Positions 1-8,733 of a DNA stretch of 64,000 nt are shown here, one piece after another. Source of the stretch: an uncultured Pseudomonadota bacterium (lineage in GTDB: Bacteria > Pseudomonadota > Gammaproteobacteria > Burkholderiales > Thiobacillaceae); the NCBI GenBank assembly GCA_903835655.1, contig CAILNT010000027.1:61964-125963 (forward strand). The letters are read 5' to 3'. The notes beneath the pieces were generated by a model, which did no database searches, was not told the DNA's origin, and worked only from the letters and a program-made list of their open reading frames with translations. Positions within the stretch are counted from its first letter, which is position 1. Every line of letters begins with the position of its first letter. The translations under genes were made by a program, and so were the position numbers.

Positions 1-537
1 GCCGTGGTGCTCGACGAAGCCTATGGAGAATTTCTCGATGCGGCGCAGCGCGCGCCGACGCTGGCCTGGCTGGTCGAGTTTCCCAATCTCATCCTCACCC
101 GCACTTTTTCCAAGGCCTATGGCCTGGCTGGTTTGCGCGTCGGCTACGCCTTGGCGCACCCAGAAGTGGCGGACCTGCTCAACCGCGTGCGTCAGCCTTT
201 CAACGTCAGCAGCTTGGGCCTGGCGGGGGCCGCGGCCGCACTCGAAGACCACGAATTCATCGCCCGTTCCAAGGCCATGAATGATGCCGGCATGAGCCAG
301 ATCCTGGAGGGCTGCGAGGCCCTGAATCTGAGCCACATTCCCTCCCATGGTAACTTCGTCTGTATCGAAGTGGGCGCGGATGCGGGCGGGGTGTTCCAGG
401 CCTTGCTGCGCCGCGGCGTGATCGTCCGCCCCGTGGCCAATTACGGCCTGGCCCGCTTCCTGCGCGTGAGCATCGGCCTGCCCGAACAGAACGCGCGCTT
501 TCTGGCCGCGCTGGGTGAAATTCTGGAGCGTGCATGA
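1..537 (+). CDS. hisC: Histidinol-phosphate aminotransferase, 3' part
   Basis: PLP-dependent class I/II aminotransferase that makes L-histidinol phosphate from imidazole-acetol phosphate; HisC paralogues next to tyrA often also act on aromatic keto acids. The first 178 visible residues start inside the gene (AVVLDEAY, with the Asp that contacts the PLP pyridine nitrogen). The PLP-lysine signature TRTFSKAYGLAGLRVGYA is complete, and the C-terminal RVSIGLPEQN motif carries the substrate-carboxylate arginine. The 5' half lies outside the window. The stop overlaps the tyrA start by 4 bp (ATGA), so the two are translationally coupled. The order hisC-tyrA-aroA suggests a role in Tyr/Phe synthesis as well as His; this is inference from context. 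Confidence 0.93.
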   Translation, partial: AVVLDEAYGEFLDAAQRAPTLAWLVEFPNLILTRTFSKAYGLAGLRVGYALAHPEVADLLNRVRQPFNVSSLGLAGAAAALEDHEFIARSKAMNDAGMSQILEGCEALNLSHIPSHGNFVCIEVGADAGGVFQALLRRGVIVRPVANYGLARFLRVSIGLPEQNARFLAALGEILERA

Positions 538-1403
538 TCAACCATTTGGTCGTGATCGGCGCCGGGCTGATCGGGGGGTCGTTCGCCCTGGCCATGCGGC
601 GTCGGGGCCTGGTCGGGCGCATCACCGGGATCGGGCGGGGTCGCGCCAACCTCGAAGAGGCGGTGCGCCTCGGGGTGATCGACGCCATCGGCGGCAGCGT
701 GGCCGCGGCGGTTGCGGACGCCGATCTGGTGCTCATCGCCATCCCGGTCGGCGCGATGTCCGCCCTGTTTCGGGAACTGGCCTGGGCCTTGCCTCCCGGG
801 GCCATTCTCATCGACGCCGGTAGCACCAAACAGGATGTGATCGCCGCCGCGCGCGCGGCGCTGGGGAGCAAGATAGGCCAGTTCGTGCCCGGTCATCCCA
901 TCGCCGGCGCGGAGCGCAGCGGCGCGGCTGCGGCGCGGGCACAGTTGTTCGAAGGCAAGCCGGTCATCCTCACGCCGCTCGCGGAAAACCGGGCTGCGGA
1001 CGTGGATCTCGTGGAAGATCTCTGGGCCGCCTGCGGTGCGCGCGTCGAACGCATGGCGCAGGGCGACCATGACCGCGTGTTCGCCGCGGTCAGCCATCTG
1101 CCCCACCTGGCGGCTTATGCCTTGATGGCGGATCTGGCCGAGCGTGCGGATGCCGATACCTATTTCCGCTTCGCCGGCAGTGGCTTTCGCGATTTCACCC
1201 GCATCGCCGGCAGTCATCCGGAAATGTGGCGCGACATCGCCCTGGCCAACCGCGACGCCTTGCTGGACGAACTCGACACCTACATCGACAAACTGGAAGC
1301 CATACGCGGCCTGATCGAAGCGCGTGACGGCCAGTCGCTGGAAAACCTGTTCGCGCGTGCGCGTCAGGCCCGACACAACTGGATCGAAGGCACACTGACA
1401 TGA
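534..1403 (+). CDS. tyrA: Prephenate dehydrogenase
   Basis: Oxidative decarboxylation of prephenate (or arogenate) to the tyrosine precursor, using NAD(P). The 289-residue protein opens with a Rossmann nucleotide-binding motif, [31 protein letters not shown] and the [19 protein letters not shown] helix are typical of monofunctional TyrA. There is no chorismate mutase or ACT domain, so it is the short cyclohexadienyl/prephenate dehydrogenase type. It overlaps both hisC and aroA by 4 bp (ATGA at each junction), making a tightly coupled trio. Cofactor and substrate preference cannot be read from the sequence. Confidence 0.95.
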   Translation: MINHLVVIGAGLIGGSFALAMRRRGLVGRITGIGRGRANLEEAVRLGVIDAIGGSVAAAVADADLVLIAIPVGAMSALFRELAWALPPGAILIDAGSTKQDVIAAARAALGSKIGQFVPGHPIAGAERSGAAAARAQLFEGKPVILTPLAENRAADVDLVEDLWAACGARVERMAQGDHDRVFAAVSHLPHLAAYALMADLAERADADTYFRFAGSGFRDFTRIAGSHPEMWRDIALANRDALLDELDTYIDKLEAIRGLIEARDGQSLENLFARARQARHNWIEGTLT

Positions 1404-2713
1404 ACGAATTCCTCGACTTGCCGGCTCTTTCCGGCGCCCGCGGCAAGGTGCGACTGCCCGGTTCGAAAAGCATTTCCAACCGTATCCTGCTGCTTTGTGC
1501 ACTGGCCTCGGGGGAAACGCGGATCAGGGGCCTGCTCGAATCCGATGACACCCGTGTCATGCTCGACGCTCTCCACCGACTGGGCGTGCAGGGGTTACGC
1601 GACGGCGAGGAGTATCGCGTCCAGGGGGCCGGGGGTGCTTTCCCGGTGAAATACGCCAGCCTGTTCCTGGGCAACGCCGGCACAGCGTTCCGCTCGCTCA
1701 CCGCCGCCTGCGCCATGAGCCGCGGCGACTACACCCTGTCCGGGGTTGCGCGCATGCACGAACGCCCCATCGGCGATCTGGTCGATGCCCTGCGCCAGGC
1801 GGGGGCCGTGATCGACTACACGGAAAACGAGGGTTTCCCGCCGCTGCATATCCTTCCCCATGAGGAGGGCGCGAGTGAAATCACGGTCAAAGGCCATGTC
1901 TCCAGCCAGTATCTCACCGGCTTGCTGTTGTGCGCCCCTCTGCTGGGCCGCGAACATACGGTGAGCGTGGACGGCGAGCTGATCTCCAAGCCCTATGTCG
2001 ATATCACGCTCAAGCTGATGAGCCGCTTCGGCGTCGAAGTGAAACGGGAGGGCTGGCAACGCTTCGTCATTCCCGCCGCCACCTATCAGAGTCCGGGCGA
2101 AATCGAAGTGGAGGGCGATGCTTCCTCGGCCTCGTATTTCCTCGCCGCCGGCGCCATCGGCCATGGCACGGTACGCGTGGAGGGTGTCGGGCGCGACAGC
2201 ATCCAGGGCGATGTCCGTTTCGCCGAGGCCTTGGCGCGCATGGGCGCGGAAGTGGGCTTCGGCCGGGATAACGCAACATCGTGGATCGAGTGCCGCCTAG
2301 GCTGCGGCGACAAACTTCAGGCCATCGACCTCGATTGCAACCACATTCCCGATGCCGCCATGACTCTTGCCATCCTCGCCCTGTTCGCCCACGGCACCTC
2401 CACGCTTTCCAATATCGGCTCCTGGCGGGTCAAGGAGACCGACCGCATCGCCGCCATGGCCACGGAATTGCGCAAGCTGGGCGCCACGGTGGAGGAGGGT
2501 GCCGACTTCATCCGCATCACCCCACCCGCCAAGCTCACGCCCAACGTCGAAATTGACACCTACGACGACCACCGTATGGCCATGTGCTTCTCCCTGGTGG
2601 CCTTGGGGCAGGTCCCCGTTCGCATCAACGATCCCAAATGTGTGAACAAGACTTTCCCGGATTATTTCGAGAAGTTCGCGTCGATCGGGCAGCGGGGGGT
2701 ATTGGCAACCTAG
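1400..2713 (+). CDS. aroA: 3-phosphoshikimate 1-carboxyvinyltransferase (EPSP synthase)
   Basis: Joins shikimate-3-phosphate and PEP in the shikimate pathway, cytoplasmic. At 437 residues it is normal length for the family. Diagnostic motifs are [20 protein letters not shown] near the N-terminus (phosphate-binding Lys/Ser), [16 protein letters not shown] (the PEP-site LxNAGTxxR motif), [14 protein letters not shown] and [15 protein letters not shown] near the C-terminus. The start overlaps the tyrA stop by 4 bp. In many betaproteobacteria aroA is followed by cmk and rpsA; here it is followed by about 130 bp and then a converging accessory locus, so that synteny is broken. Confidence 0.97.
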   Translation: MNEFLDLPALSGARGKVRLPGSKSISNRILLLCALASGETRIRGLLESDDTRVMLDALHRLGVQGLRDGEEYRVQGAGGAFPVKYASLFLGNAGTAFRSLTAACAMSRGDYTLSGVARMHERPIGDLVDALRQAGAVIDYTENEGFPPLHILPHEEGASEITVKGHVSSQYLTGLLLCAPLLGREHTVSVDGELISKPYVDITLKLMSRFGVEVKREGWQRFVIPAATYQSPGEIEVEGDASSASYFLAAGAIGHGTVRVEGVGRDSIQGDVRFAEALARMGAEVGFGRDNATSWIECRLGCGDKLQAIDLDCNHIPDAAMTLAILALFAHGTSTLSNIGSWRVKETDRIAAMATELRKLGATVEEGADFIRITPPAKLTPNVEIDTYDDHRMAMCFSLVALGQVPVRINDPKCVNKTFPDYFEKFASIGQRGVLAT

Positions 2714-2788
2714 CCTGCACACCCGCTCGCCGTTCCTCGGTTCCCCGTATCGGCGACAACTGACAACATCCTGGTCAAGGAGGGTTCC

Positions 2789-2893
2789 ATGGGCTTCGGT
2801 CTGATTATGTCAGGCAGTCGTAACCGTATCATGCAGCTCGTGCTCAGCTGCCCTGAAGATAGAAGCACAGGGAGCGCAGGCGGGGGTCATTGA
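2789..2893 (+). other. Possible 34-codon ORF with strong ribosome-binding site
   Basis: A Shine-Dalgarno-like AAGGAGGG at 2777-2784 sits 4 nt before an ATG at 2789, opening 34 codons (starting MGFGLIMSGSR) that end at TGA 2891-2893. It lies 75 bp past aroA and overlaps tail-to-tail the 3' end of the minus-strand gene that stops at 2844. No family is recognised. It could be a real small gene, the leftover translation start of a gene lost when the next locus arrived (cmk is the usual neighbour), or chance. Confidence 0.22.
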
Positions 2894-3386
2894 TGCCTTC
2901 GGCGCCGCATTTTTCCACGAGCTGTTCACGCAAGAACCCGCTGATTTCGGGGGCGCCCTGCACGTGAACCTGGGCGGGGGCAGGTGCCGCGGCAACTACA
3001 TCGATGCTGTGGACGTCGCTCGGAACTGGGGTGGGCACGGTGTCATGCGGCACGATGTCGCGCCTGGCGTAGAGCGCATTCGCCTGCTGTGCCCTGGCCT
3101 TGTCCTCGTCATACATCGAGTTCTTGCCGATGAAGAATCCGATCACGCTGCCAACGATGGGGCCCGCAGGATTCGCCATGAGTGCGCCCCCCAGGATGCT
3201 GCCCGCCAATGATCCGGTTCGCTTGGGGTCGGATAGGAACTCCCGTATGTATCCGGAGGTGTCCTGGCTCGCCGCCGGAGGCTTGGCCTGCGCGGTTTCC
3301 TCCGCAAGCACCACTCCGGAGGTGGCCGACAAGGCCAGCAGCGAAGCGATGAGCCCAGCGCGCAGATAGTCCTGGAAGCGATGCAT
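2844..3386 (-). CDS. Secreted glycine-zipper protein of the usher locus
   Basis: 180 residues from the ATG at 3386, chosen because GAGGAGAAGG lies just upstream; more upstream starts exist but would overlap the preceding gene. A signal peptide is plausible (LIASLLALSATSGVVLAEE). The middle holds a glycine-zipper-like hydrophobic hairpin (SLAGSILGGALMANPAGPIV then GSVIGFFIGK), as in outer-membrane lipoproteins and small envelope proteins. The C-terminal part has two Cys (VEKCGAEG and LRSLCFYL) that could form a disulfide. It starts 14 bp after the stop of the usher-like gene and is almost certainly co-transcribed with it. A role in fibre export or envelope anchoring is inferred only from position. 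Confidence 0.7.
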   Translation of the reverse strand: MHRFQDYLRAGLIASLLALSATSGVVLAEETAQAKPPAASQDTSGYIREFLSDPKRTGSLAGSILGGALMANPAGPIVGSVIGFFIGKNSMYDEDKARAQQANALYARRDIVPHDTVPTPVPSDVHSIDVVAAAPAPAQVHVQGAPEISGFLREQLVEKCGAEGINDPRLRSLCFYLQGS

Positions 3387-3400
3387 TTTCCTTCTCCTCA

Positions 3401-6400
3401 TCACGGTTCGATCGTGAAGCATTCGGTGCCGCGTGCCTTCAGGGATGCGCACAACGCCTCCGCGCTGGTCTCAAACGGCGTCGCGACCACACGATGAAAG
3501 TAACCAAAATTTCCCAGGTCGACGGTCACGATGTCGATCCGGGCCGACTCCATCGATGTCAGCCCCTGTAGTTTTTTTCGATACGCCTGCGCGGCTTCGA
3601 GGTTCGCGAATGCGCCCAGTTGCACCAGGCGCCCGTCCGTGGGCTTGGTCTTGGGTTTGAACACGGGCGCGGGCGTGGGCTTTGCGGCAGGTGTGATTGC
3701 AGGCGCGGGGGGGGTGGGCTTCACGGCTACGGTTGCAGGCGTGGGGGTCGCGGGCTTCAAGGGAACGGCTACGGCGGCCGGGGCCGTTTTCGGCGTAGCG
3801 AAGACGGTCGCCGCATACGCACCGATGAGGAGATCGACATGAGAATGGCTGGCGTGGTCGTGGTTCAGTACCACTCTGGGCTGATTCGATTTTTCGCGGC
3901 GCTCTCCCCCCAGATTGAGGCGGTAGTCGGCGTAAGGTACGGACTCGAACAGGTAGTAACCGTCGTGGCTCGAATTCTTGAAGGCTGTGACCTTGCCTGC
4001 GGAATCGCGCAACTCCACCATCGCACCCGCGAGCGGCACGCGTTTGCCATCCGACAGCGTGTAGACGTGCCCCTCGATCTCGCCCGTCGGGATGACGGGG
4101 AAGTCAATCACCGCAAAGGCTGCCGGCCGCGGCAGCACCGAGTTGCCCGGGTTGGTCGATTGCATCTGTGTGCTGGGCAGCGTGGCTTCGTCCAACACGA
4201 TGTCCGTGGCGCGCGGCAAGGTAAGGCCGGTCAGGTAGGCCATGCCATGCGCGTCGGTCGTACCCGAGCGGACTGCCTGTGGCGCGCGTACCGTGACATT
4301 GGCCAGGGGTTCATCTCCCGGCGTGAAGCTGCCGCTGGCGTCGTTGTCGAGATAGACCCTGGCCGCGGCCGTACCCGCGGTGACCAAGGACGGGCCGCTG
4401 ACCAGCACGCCGCCGCGGTCCGGGCGCGGCGCCAGGGAAAAGGACGCATAGATGAAGCCGCTATAGGCGCCATTGTTGTCATAGGTGAGGCGCGGACTCA
4501 GCGTGACCTGGGGCAACTGCCAGTTGAGGCCGGAGCTGTACTCGGTGACGCCTGTCAGCGGCGCGTAAGTCAGGCCAAAGTTCATGGTCATGTCTTTCGC
4601 CACGCTCAGATTGCTGTCGAGGAAATACTGATAGGCCTGAGTCTGCGGTTTCAACGCGTAGGTGAGGCCGCCGCGCAAGGACAGGGGGACCGCGCTCGTA
4701 CTGAAAAAAGCGTTACCGGTGAGCTGATCGGGTAGGCTCACCCCGTTCGTGTCGGGGCCGAAACGGTAATAGTTGAGGGTGTTGCCGAAGGTGAACTTGC
4801 CTGCTCGCGCGGTGAAACCCGCCGAGGCATTGTTCGAGTCGCGATCTGCTCCGTGGTTGTGAAACAGAGAAAATTCACTCCTCGTGGGGCCGATGGGGCC
4901 GTTCAGGGTGACGCCGGCGCGGCTGCTCAGTTGCAGTACATTGGTGGTAGGGATGTTCGTGGTGGAAGTGGTGGGGACGGGGGCGTTCGTGGTGGTGTTG
5001 AGCAGCACCGACTGGGCATATTGCGTATAGCTGAAGCGGGTATCGAAACCCCAGAGATTCGTCTTGGCGGGGAGCTGGAGGGAGCCGTTCCAGATCGTAC
5101 CGTGGAGCGGATCATGGGTGGCATCGGCCTTGAGGCTGAAGTCGTGCCAGTCGGTGGTGGCCCCCAGGCTGGCGTAATTGAGCCGCTGACCGTTGACCAT
5201 CAGATTGTTCCAGGCGCTACGCAGCGAGAGGTGCTGTAGCACCCGGACGTCCACGCCGCCGGCTAAGCGGGTGGCACCTACGTCGCTCATACCGAGATAG
5301 GCGGTGTCGCTGCCGCGGTAGAGGTGCTCGCCCTGCTGCGAGGCCGAGAACTGGTAGCGCACGCTGCCAGGCTGGTCCGGACCCAGGCCGCTGTTGCGGA
5401 TCACGGTTTCAGTGCGGCGCTCGCCGGCGGGACCGTAGAACACGAGTTCGAACTTGTTCTCGCCGGCTAACGGGTCGATGTTGGCGAAATTATAGCGACC
5501 GTCTACGCCTATCGTCTGATAGCCGATGTGCATGCCATTCTGGAACAGTTCCACGTCCCAGCCCGGCAGCGAGTTTCCGCTGAGATGGATCGTGTCGCTG
5601 TTGATCAGGTCGTCTCGCCCCACCGCCGAGCCGCCGCCCTGGAGCAGGAAGCCGCGCTCCACCCCGTTGTAACTCAGGCCGGAGACGATGGCCGGGACGA
5701 TGTCGCCGACCTCGACATAGCGCAGCCAGGGCAGGCCGAGTTTGTCACGGGACAGGCTCAGGCGGGCATCCGACAGGATACTGTTCTGGTTGCCATTGAG
5801 GTAGAGATGAGAATCCATATAGGCGACATCGCCGCCCACCAGCGCCGAATAATTGGCGCCGCGGCTGGCGCCGGCCGCATTGGCTGGGCTGTTGATCGAG
5901 TAATAGCCCAGGCTGACGTCCGCAACCTGCGGGCCGAGCAGGCGGTAAGGCGTGGCGATCAAGGGCAGGCTGGCCGGGGTGACACTGGAATTTTCCCGAG
6001 CCGCCTGGCGGCGCGCGGCGCGCTCCTGCATGGGCAGGCGTTCACGCGGCGTGGCCTCGAGCGACAAGGTCGCGGTCTTCAAGAGCAGATCGACCGGAAA
6101 CCAGCGCGCGAGTGTTTCGATGCTGACGAAGATCGCGCCCTGATGGACAAACACTTCATCTTGCGAGAAGGGCATGCGTTTCCCCGCGACTTCTGCGACA
6201 CCCCTCTTGAGGTCGAGTTTGAAGATACGCTCCGGGCGAATGAACCAGCCGATGGCCGTGCCCGCCGCCGCGTCGACGGAAACGGGAAATTCCAGGGCGG
6301 CGCAATACTCGGACAGTGACACCACGGCCGTGGTCCCCAGCGTGTAGGCGGTCGCCGACGCAGCCAGAATCTGACGCTCCATGACCACGTCGAGCAGGAG

Positions 6401-6541
6401 CAGATCGTCTTCCGTGAGGTCGGCGGCCAGCGTCGGCGCGGAAAACGCCAGCCAGACCGACAAGGCGCAGACCAGCGCGCACAGGCTAGCTCGAGCCCGC
6501 GCCGTCGTGGAGTGGCGACCGATCAGGATGTTCTCTCGCAT
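3401..6541 (-). CDS. Usher-like outer-membrane protein with SdrD-B-like modules and C-terminal SPOR domain
   Basis: About 1046 residues from ATG 6541, chosen for the signal peptide (ending near SAPTLAADL); the open frame continues upstream. Order: signal peptide; a periplasmic N-terminal domain of about 120 residues; a long beta-rich region with alternating aromatic strands and motifs such as GVERGFLLQGG, LPGWDVELFQNG and ELVFYGPAGE that fit the barrel and plug of a chaperone-usher pore; two Ig-like/carboxypeptidase-regulatory modules (RVYLDNDASGSFTPGDEPL and GEIEGHVYTL); a Pro/Ala/Lys linker (about 910-970); and a SPOR domain (about 971-1046, RLVQLGAFANLEAAQAYRKK). SPOR domains bind denuded peptidoglycan, and I know of no classical usher with one. 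A C8 run in the linker just before SPOR could allow frameshifting. Usher function is inferred from the neighbouring chaperone and pilin genes. Confidence 0.75.
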   Translation of the reverse strand: MRENILIGRHSTTARARASLCALVCALSVWLAFSAPTLAADLTEDDLLLLDVVMERQILAASATAYTLGTTAVVSLSEYCAALEFPVSVDAAAGTAIGWFIRPERIFKLDLKRGVAEVAGKRMPFSQDEVFVHQGAIFVSIETLARWFPVDLLLKTATLSLEATPRERLPMQERAARRQAARENSSVTPASLPLIATPYRLLGPQVADVSLGYYSINSPANAAGASRGANYSALVGGDVAYMDSHLYLNGNQNSILSDARLSLSRDKLGLPWLRYVEVGDIVPAIVSGLSYNGVERGFLLQGGGSAVGRDDLINSDTIHLSGNSLPGWDVELFQNGMHIGYQTIGVDGRYNFANIDPLAGENKFELVFYGPAGERRTETVIRNSGLGPDQPGSVRYQFSASQQGEHLYRGSDTAYLGMSDVGATRLAGGVDVRVLQHLSLRSAWNNLMVNGQRLNYASLGATTDWHDFSLKADATHDPLHGTIWNGSLQLPAKTNLWGFDTRFSYTQYAQSVLLNTTTNAPVPTTSTTNIPTTNVLQLSSRAGVTLNGPIGPTRSEFSLFHNHGADRDSNNASAGFTARAGKFTFGNTLNYYRFGPDTNGVSLPDQLTGNAFFSTSAVPLSLRGGLTYALKPQTQAYQYFLDSNLSVAKDMTMNFGLTYAPLTGVTEYSSGLNWQLPQVTLSPRLTYDNNGAYSGFIYASFSLAPRPDRGGVLVSGPSLVTAGTAAARVYLDNDASGSFTPGDEPLANVTVRAPQAVRSGTTDAHGMAYLTGLTLPRATDIVLDEATLPSTQMQSTNPGNSVLPRPAAFAVIDFPVIPTGEIEGHVYTLSDGKRVPLAGAMVELRDSAGKVTAFKNSSHDGYYLFESVPYADYRLNLGGERREKSNQPRVVLNHDHASHSHVDLLIGAYAATVFATPKTAPAAVAVPLKPATPTPATVAVKPTPPAPAITPAAKPTPAPVFKPKTKPTDGRLVQLGAFANLEAAQAYRKKLQGLTSMESARIDIVTVDLGNFGYFHRVVATPFETSAEALCASLKARGTECFTIEP
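3707..3714. repeat. Homopolymeric G8/C8 tract inside the usher-like gene
   Basis: Eight consecutive G on the plus strand (C8 on the coding strand) within the Thr-Pro-Pro-Ala part of the linker. A one-base slip here would remove the SPOR domain that follows while leaving the barrel intact. Runs of this length are known phase-variation sites in other surface genes; activity here is inference. Confidence 0.6.
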
Positions 6542-6781
6542 GGATGGATGCTTACTGCATGATTCCTGGAAATGGAAATAGCGAACATGATAACGGCAGT
6601 TGCACGGATAATCTTTAGTGCTTTCAAACACTTTTAAGCAAATGCTCATCACGATTATGCGGAAGGTTCGATACGCGGCGCTTGGGTAGCCTGTAAGATC
6701 GACTTCAGGCGCGATCCCTCCATCCGAAACCAGATGAGTCGTTTCGCGAAAACATTCACAATTCCGCTCGTGCCCCATGCC
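6542..6781. promoter_or_regulatory. AT-richer divergent intergenic region
   Basis: This stretch separates the usher-like gene (minus) from the FlgT-like gene (plus) and must hold both promoters if they are divergently transcribed. Its left half is clearly richer in A/T than the flanking genes, including the run around 6612-6660 with AGTG and CACT flanking CTTTCAAA. I see no convincing -35/-10 pair or known operator. Part of the right end (6734-6781) could be coding if the FlgT-like protein starts at the earlier ATG. Confidence 0.35.
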
Positions 6782-7807
6782 ATGACCGCCTTCCAGCCCG
6801 CTTCCCTAGGCTCGCGCTGCGCGCGAGGTCTCGCCTGGTTCGCCCTGAGTGCGCTGCTGGGGGCTTGCGGGCTACTGCCCGCGGCCAAGCCGGCACCACA
6901 GACCGGGAAGCCGCCCAGGCAGGCAGAGCAGGCACCCCGGACGGTCGAGCAAACACCCCGGATGGCCGAGCAGGCGAGGCCCGCTATGCGACCGAGTGTC
7001 TTGTGTAGCGCCAAACAGGGCAATCCGTTTGCGATGCGCAAGAAGGTGCTGATCCTCGCACTTCCCGTGCTGCGGCCGAGCGAAGCGGTCGATCTGCCGG
7101 ATCTCGCCGCCGCCTGGTCGAATGCGCTGCAATTGCGCTTGCAGAAAGGCGATCATTTCCTGATACGCGATGGCAGCCAGTACGCGATCGACCCGCTGGG
7201 GGATGTGCGCCAGCAATCCATCACCCTGGCGCACACGCTAGACGCGCAAATCGTGATTGCCGGGCAGATCACCAGTATGGGGATGGGCGCGGATCGCATC
7301 GGCCTGGGCTCCCTGGGTTCACTGCCGCGGCCCTTCGGCGACAAGCGCGTGATCGAGACCGTGCTGGATATCTACGAGGGCGACTCCGGCGCACGTCTGG
7401 CGCGACTCGAACACCATGGCGAAGCGCGGGGGACTGCGCTCAATCAGGGCAGCCCCTTGCGGGGCAGTTTCTTCGGCACTCCACTGGGGGGCGCCGTGGC
7501 GAAGTTGCTCGATGGACAGGCCGAAGGCATCGAGGATGAGCTCGCCTGTCTGCCTCTACAGGCGCGCGTCGTTCGCACCCACGGCGATGAGGCGCGCCTC
7601 GACGCCGGCTATACCAGCCACATCCGCCCCGGCGACAGTCTGCGCGTGACCCAGCGCCAAGGCTTCCCGGGCAGCGGCGGCGAGCAGATCGAGAAGACCT
7701 TTGGCAATCTGGTGGTCAAACAGGTATTTCCCGAGACGGCCATCGGCCAGTTCCAGGGCACGGAGCAACCGGACTGGCGCTATGGCGTCTTCGTTCGGGC
7801 GTGGTAG
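6782..7807 (+). CDS. FlgT-like outer-membrane lipoprotein
   Basis: 341 residues from ATG 6782; an in-frame ATG at 6734 would add 16 residues. The later start is preferred because it places the lipobox (SALLGACG) at a normal distance from the N-terminus. A Pro/Ala/Glu-rich stretch follows, then a TolB/CsgG-like alpha-beta domain (KKVLILALPVLRP ... TLDAQIVIAGQITSM ... VIETVLDIYEGDSG) and a C-terminal domain (ARLDAGYTSHIRPGDSLRV) like the SH3-type end of FlgT. FlgT in vibrios builds an outer-membrane basal-body ring. Here the gene heads a pilin-like gene group rather than flagellar genes, so a role at the base of the fibre export pore is possible but inferred. Confidence 0.62.
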   Translation: MTAFQPASLGSRCARGLAWFALSALLGACGLLPAAKPAPQTGKPPRQAEQAPRTVEQTPRMAEQARPAMRPSVLCSAKQGNPFAMRKKVLILALPVLRPSEAVDLPDLAAAWSNALQLRLQKGDHFLIRDGSQYAIDPLGDVRQQSITLAHTLDAQIVIAGQITSMGMGADRIGLGSLGSLPRPFGDKRVIETVLDIYEGDSGARLARLEHHGEARGTALNQGSPLRGSFFGTPLGGAVAKLLDGQAEGIEDELACLPLQARVVRTHGDEARLDAGYTSHIRPGDSLRVTQRQGFPGSGGEQIEKTFGNLVVKQVFPETAIGQFQGTEQPDWRYGVFVRAW

Positions 7808-7992
7808 AAGTTGCAAGGTGCTAGGAATAAGCGAATCCGCTTCCCTGTCTTGCCGCGTTGAAAAATATTTTTTTGTTTCCACTAAAGTTTTCACTGAATC
7901 TGCCGCTCAAACTGCTGTGCGGGCAGTGTGATGATTGCTCGGGCAATTTTTCGGGAGAGAACTCCCGTTGCAACAGAGAATGGAGAACACTC

Positions 7993-8733
7993 ATGACCAT
8001 CGCCAATATCGCATCGAAAGCAGTCAGGCATGCCAACCTGAAATTCGCCCTCACGGCCCTCGCGGCGCTGACCGCGGTGGGTGCCGCGGCCGCACCCCAG
8101 ACCTTCACGGCCAGCGCCACGGTGCAGAATGCGGTGAGCCTCACCAACACCACGCCGCTGAATTTTGGCACCATCTTTGCCACGAAGACCTTAGTCGGGA
8201 CTTCCGGCACGGGTATCGCTGCCGACAGCAACCACATCGTCCTGACTCCCACGGGCACAGCATCGGTCACCCCGGGCACCGGTACGCCCAAGACCCTCTA
8301 CATGACCGGCGCCCTTCCCGGCGTGTTTACCGTGCCCGGCCTGCCTCAAGGCGCTGTGATCGTACTCAATTTCTACGCGGTGGGTGGCGCTACCCCCATC
8401 ACGCTTGCCGCTTCAGGTGCGGGCACGTGTGGTGGTGCTTTGGTGACCAACGCATCTTCCGCAAGCGCAGGTGGCAAAATCGTGTTGGCCCCGGCGCTCG
8501 GCAGCAGCAGCGATCCCAACGCGGGTTATTTTTGCGTGGATTCCTTCGTTACCGACAAAACGAATCTGACAACGACTGGCTACACAGTACTGTTTGCCGA
8601 TACCACGCTGTTCACCTTCAAACTCGGCGCCGATCTGATCACTTCGGTTCCGGCTGCGGCCTCCACCACGGCCCAGTCTTTTGCCGCGGGCGCATACAGC
8701 GGCAGTTTTGGCATGGATATTACGTTCAATTGA
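7993..8733 (+). CDS. DUF4402-type pilin-like secreted protein
   Basis: 246 residues from ATG 7993, which has TGGAGAA upstream. A signal peptide ends near AVGAAAAPQT. The mature part has the DUF4402 pattern: an early strand (TFTASATVQNAVSLTN) followed by LNFGTIF, a beta-rich Thr/Ser/Gly body, and the closing motif GAYSGSFGMDITFN. Two Cys (AGTCGG and YFCVD) probably form a disulfide. DUF4402 proteins are usually found with PapD-like chaperones and ushers, and are taken to be fibre subunits. The 185 bp upstream contain an A/T-rich tract (around 7860-7900) that may carry its promoter. Its stop overlaps the next start (TGATG), so the two are coupled. Confidence 0.8.
   Translation: MTIANIASKAVRHANLKFALTALAALTAVGAAAAPQTFTASATVQNAVSLTNTTPLNFGTIFATKTLVGTSGTGIAADSNHIVLTPTGTASVTPGTGTPKTLYMTGALPGVFTVPGLPQGAVIVLNFYAVGGATPITLAASGAGTCGGALVTNASSASAGGKIVLAPALGSSSDPNAGYFCVDSFVTDKTNLTTTGYTVLFADTTLFTFKLGADLITSVPAAASTTAQSFAAGAYSGSFGMDITFN

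Noticed and set aside
441..1502. Long minus-strand open frame opposite tyrA (353 codons)
   Set aside because: Shadow of tyrA: high GC keeps the antisense frames open, and the product has no recognisable motif or signal; tyrA on the plus strand is conserved throughout.
2833..2851. GCAGCT/AGCTGC hairpin at the end of the glycine-zipper gene as terminator
   Set aside because: Only a 6-bp stem over the stop codon and no following T run.
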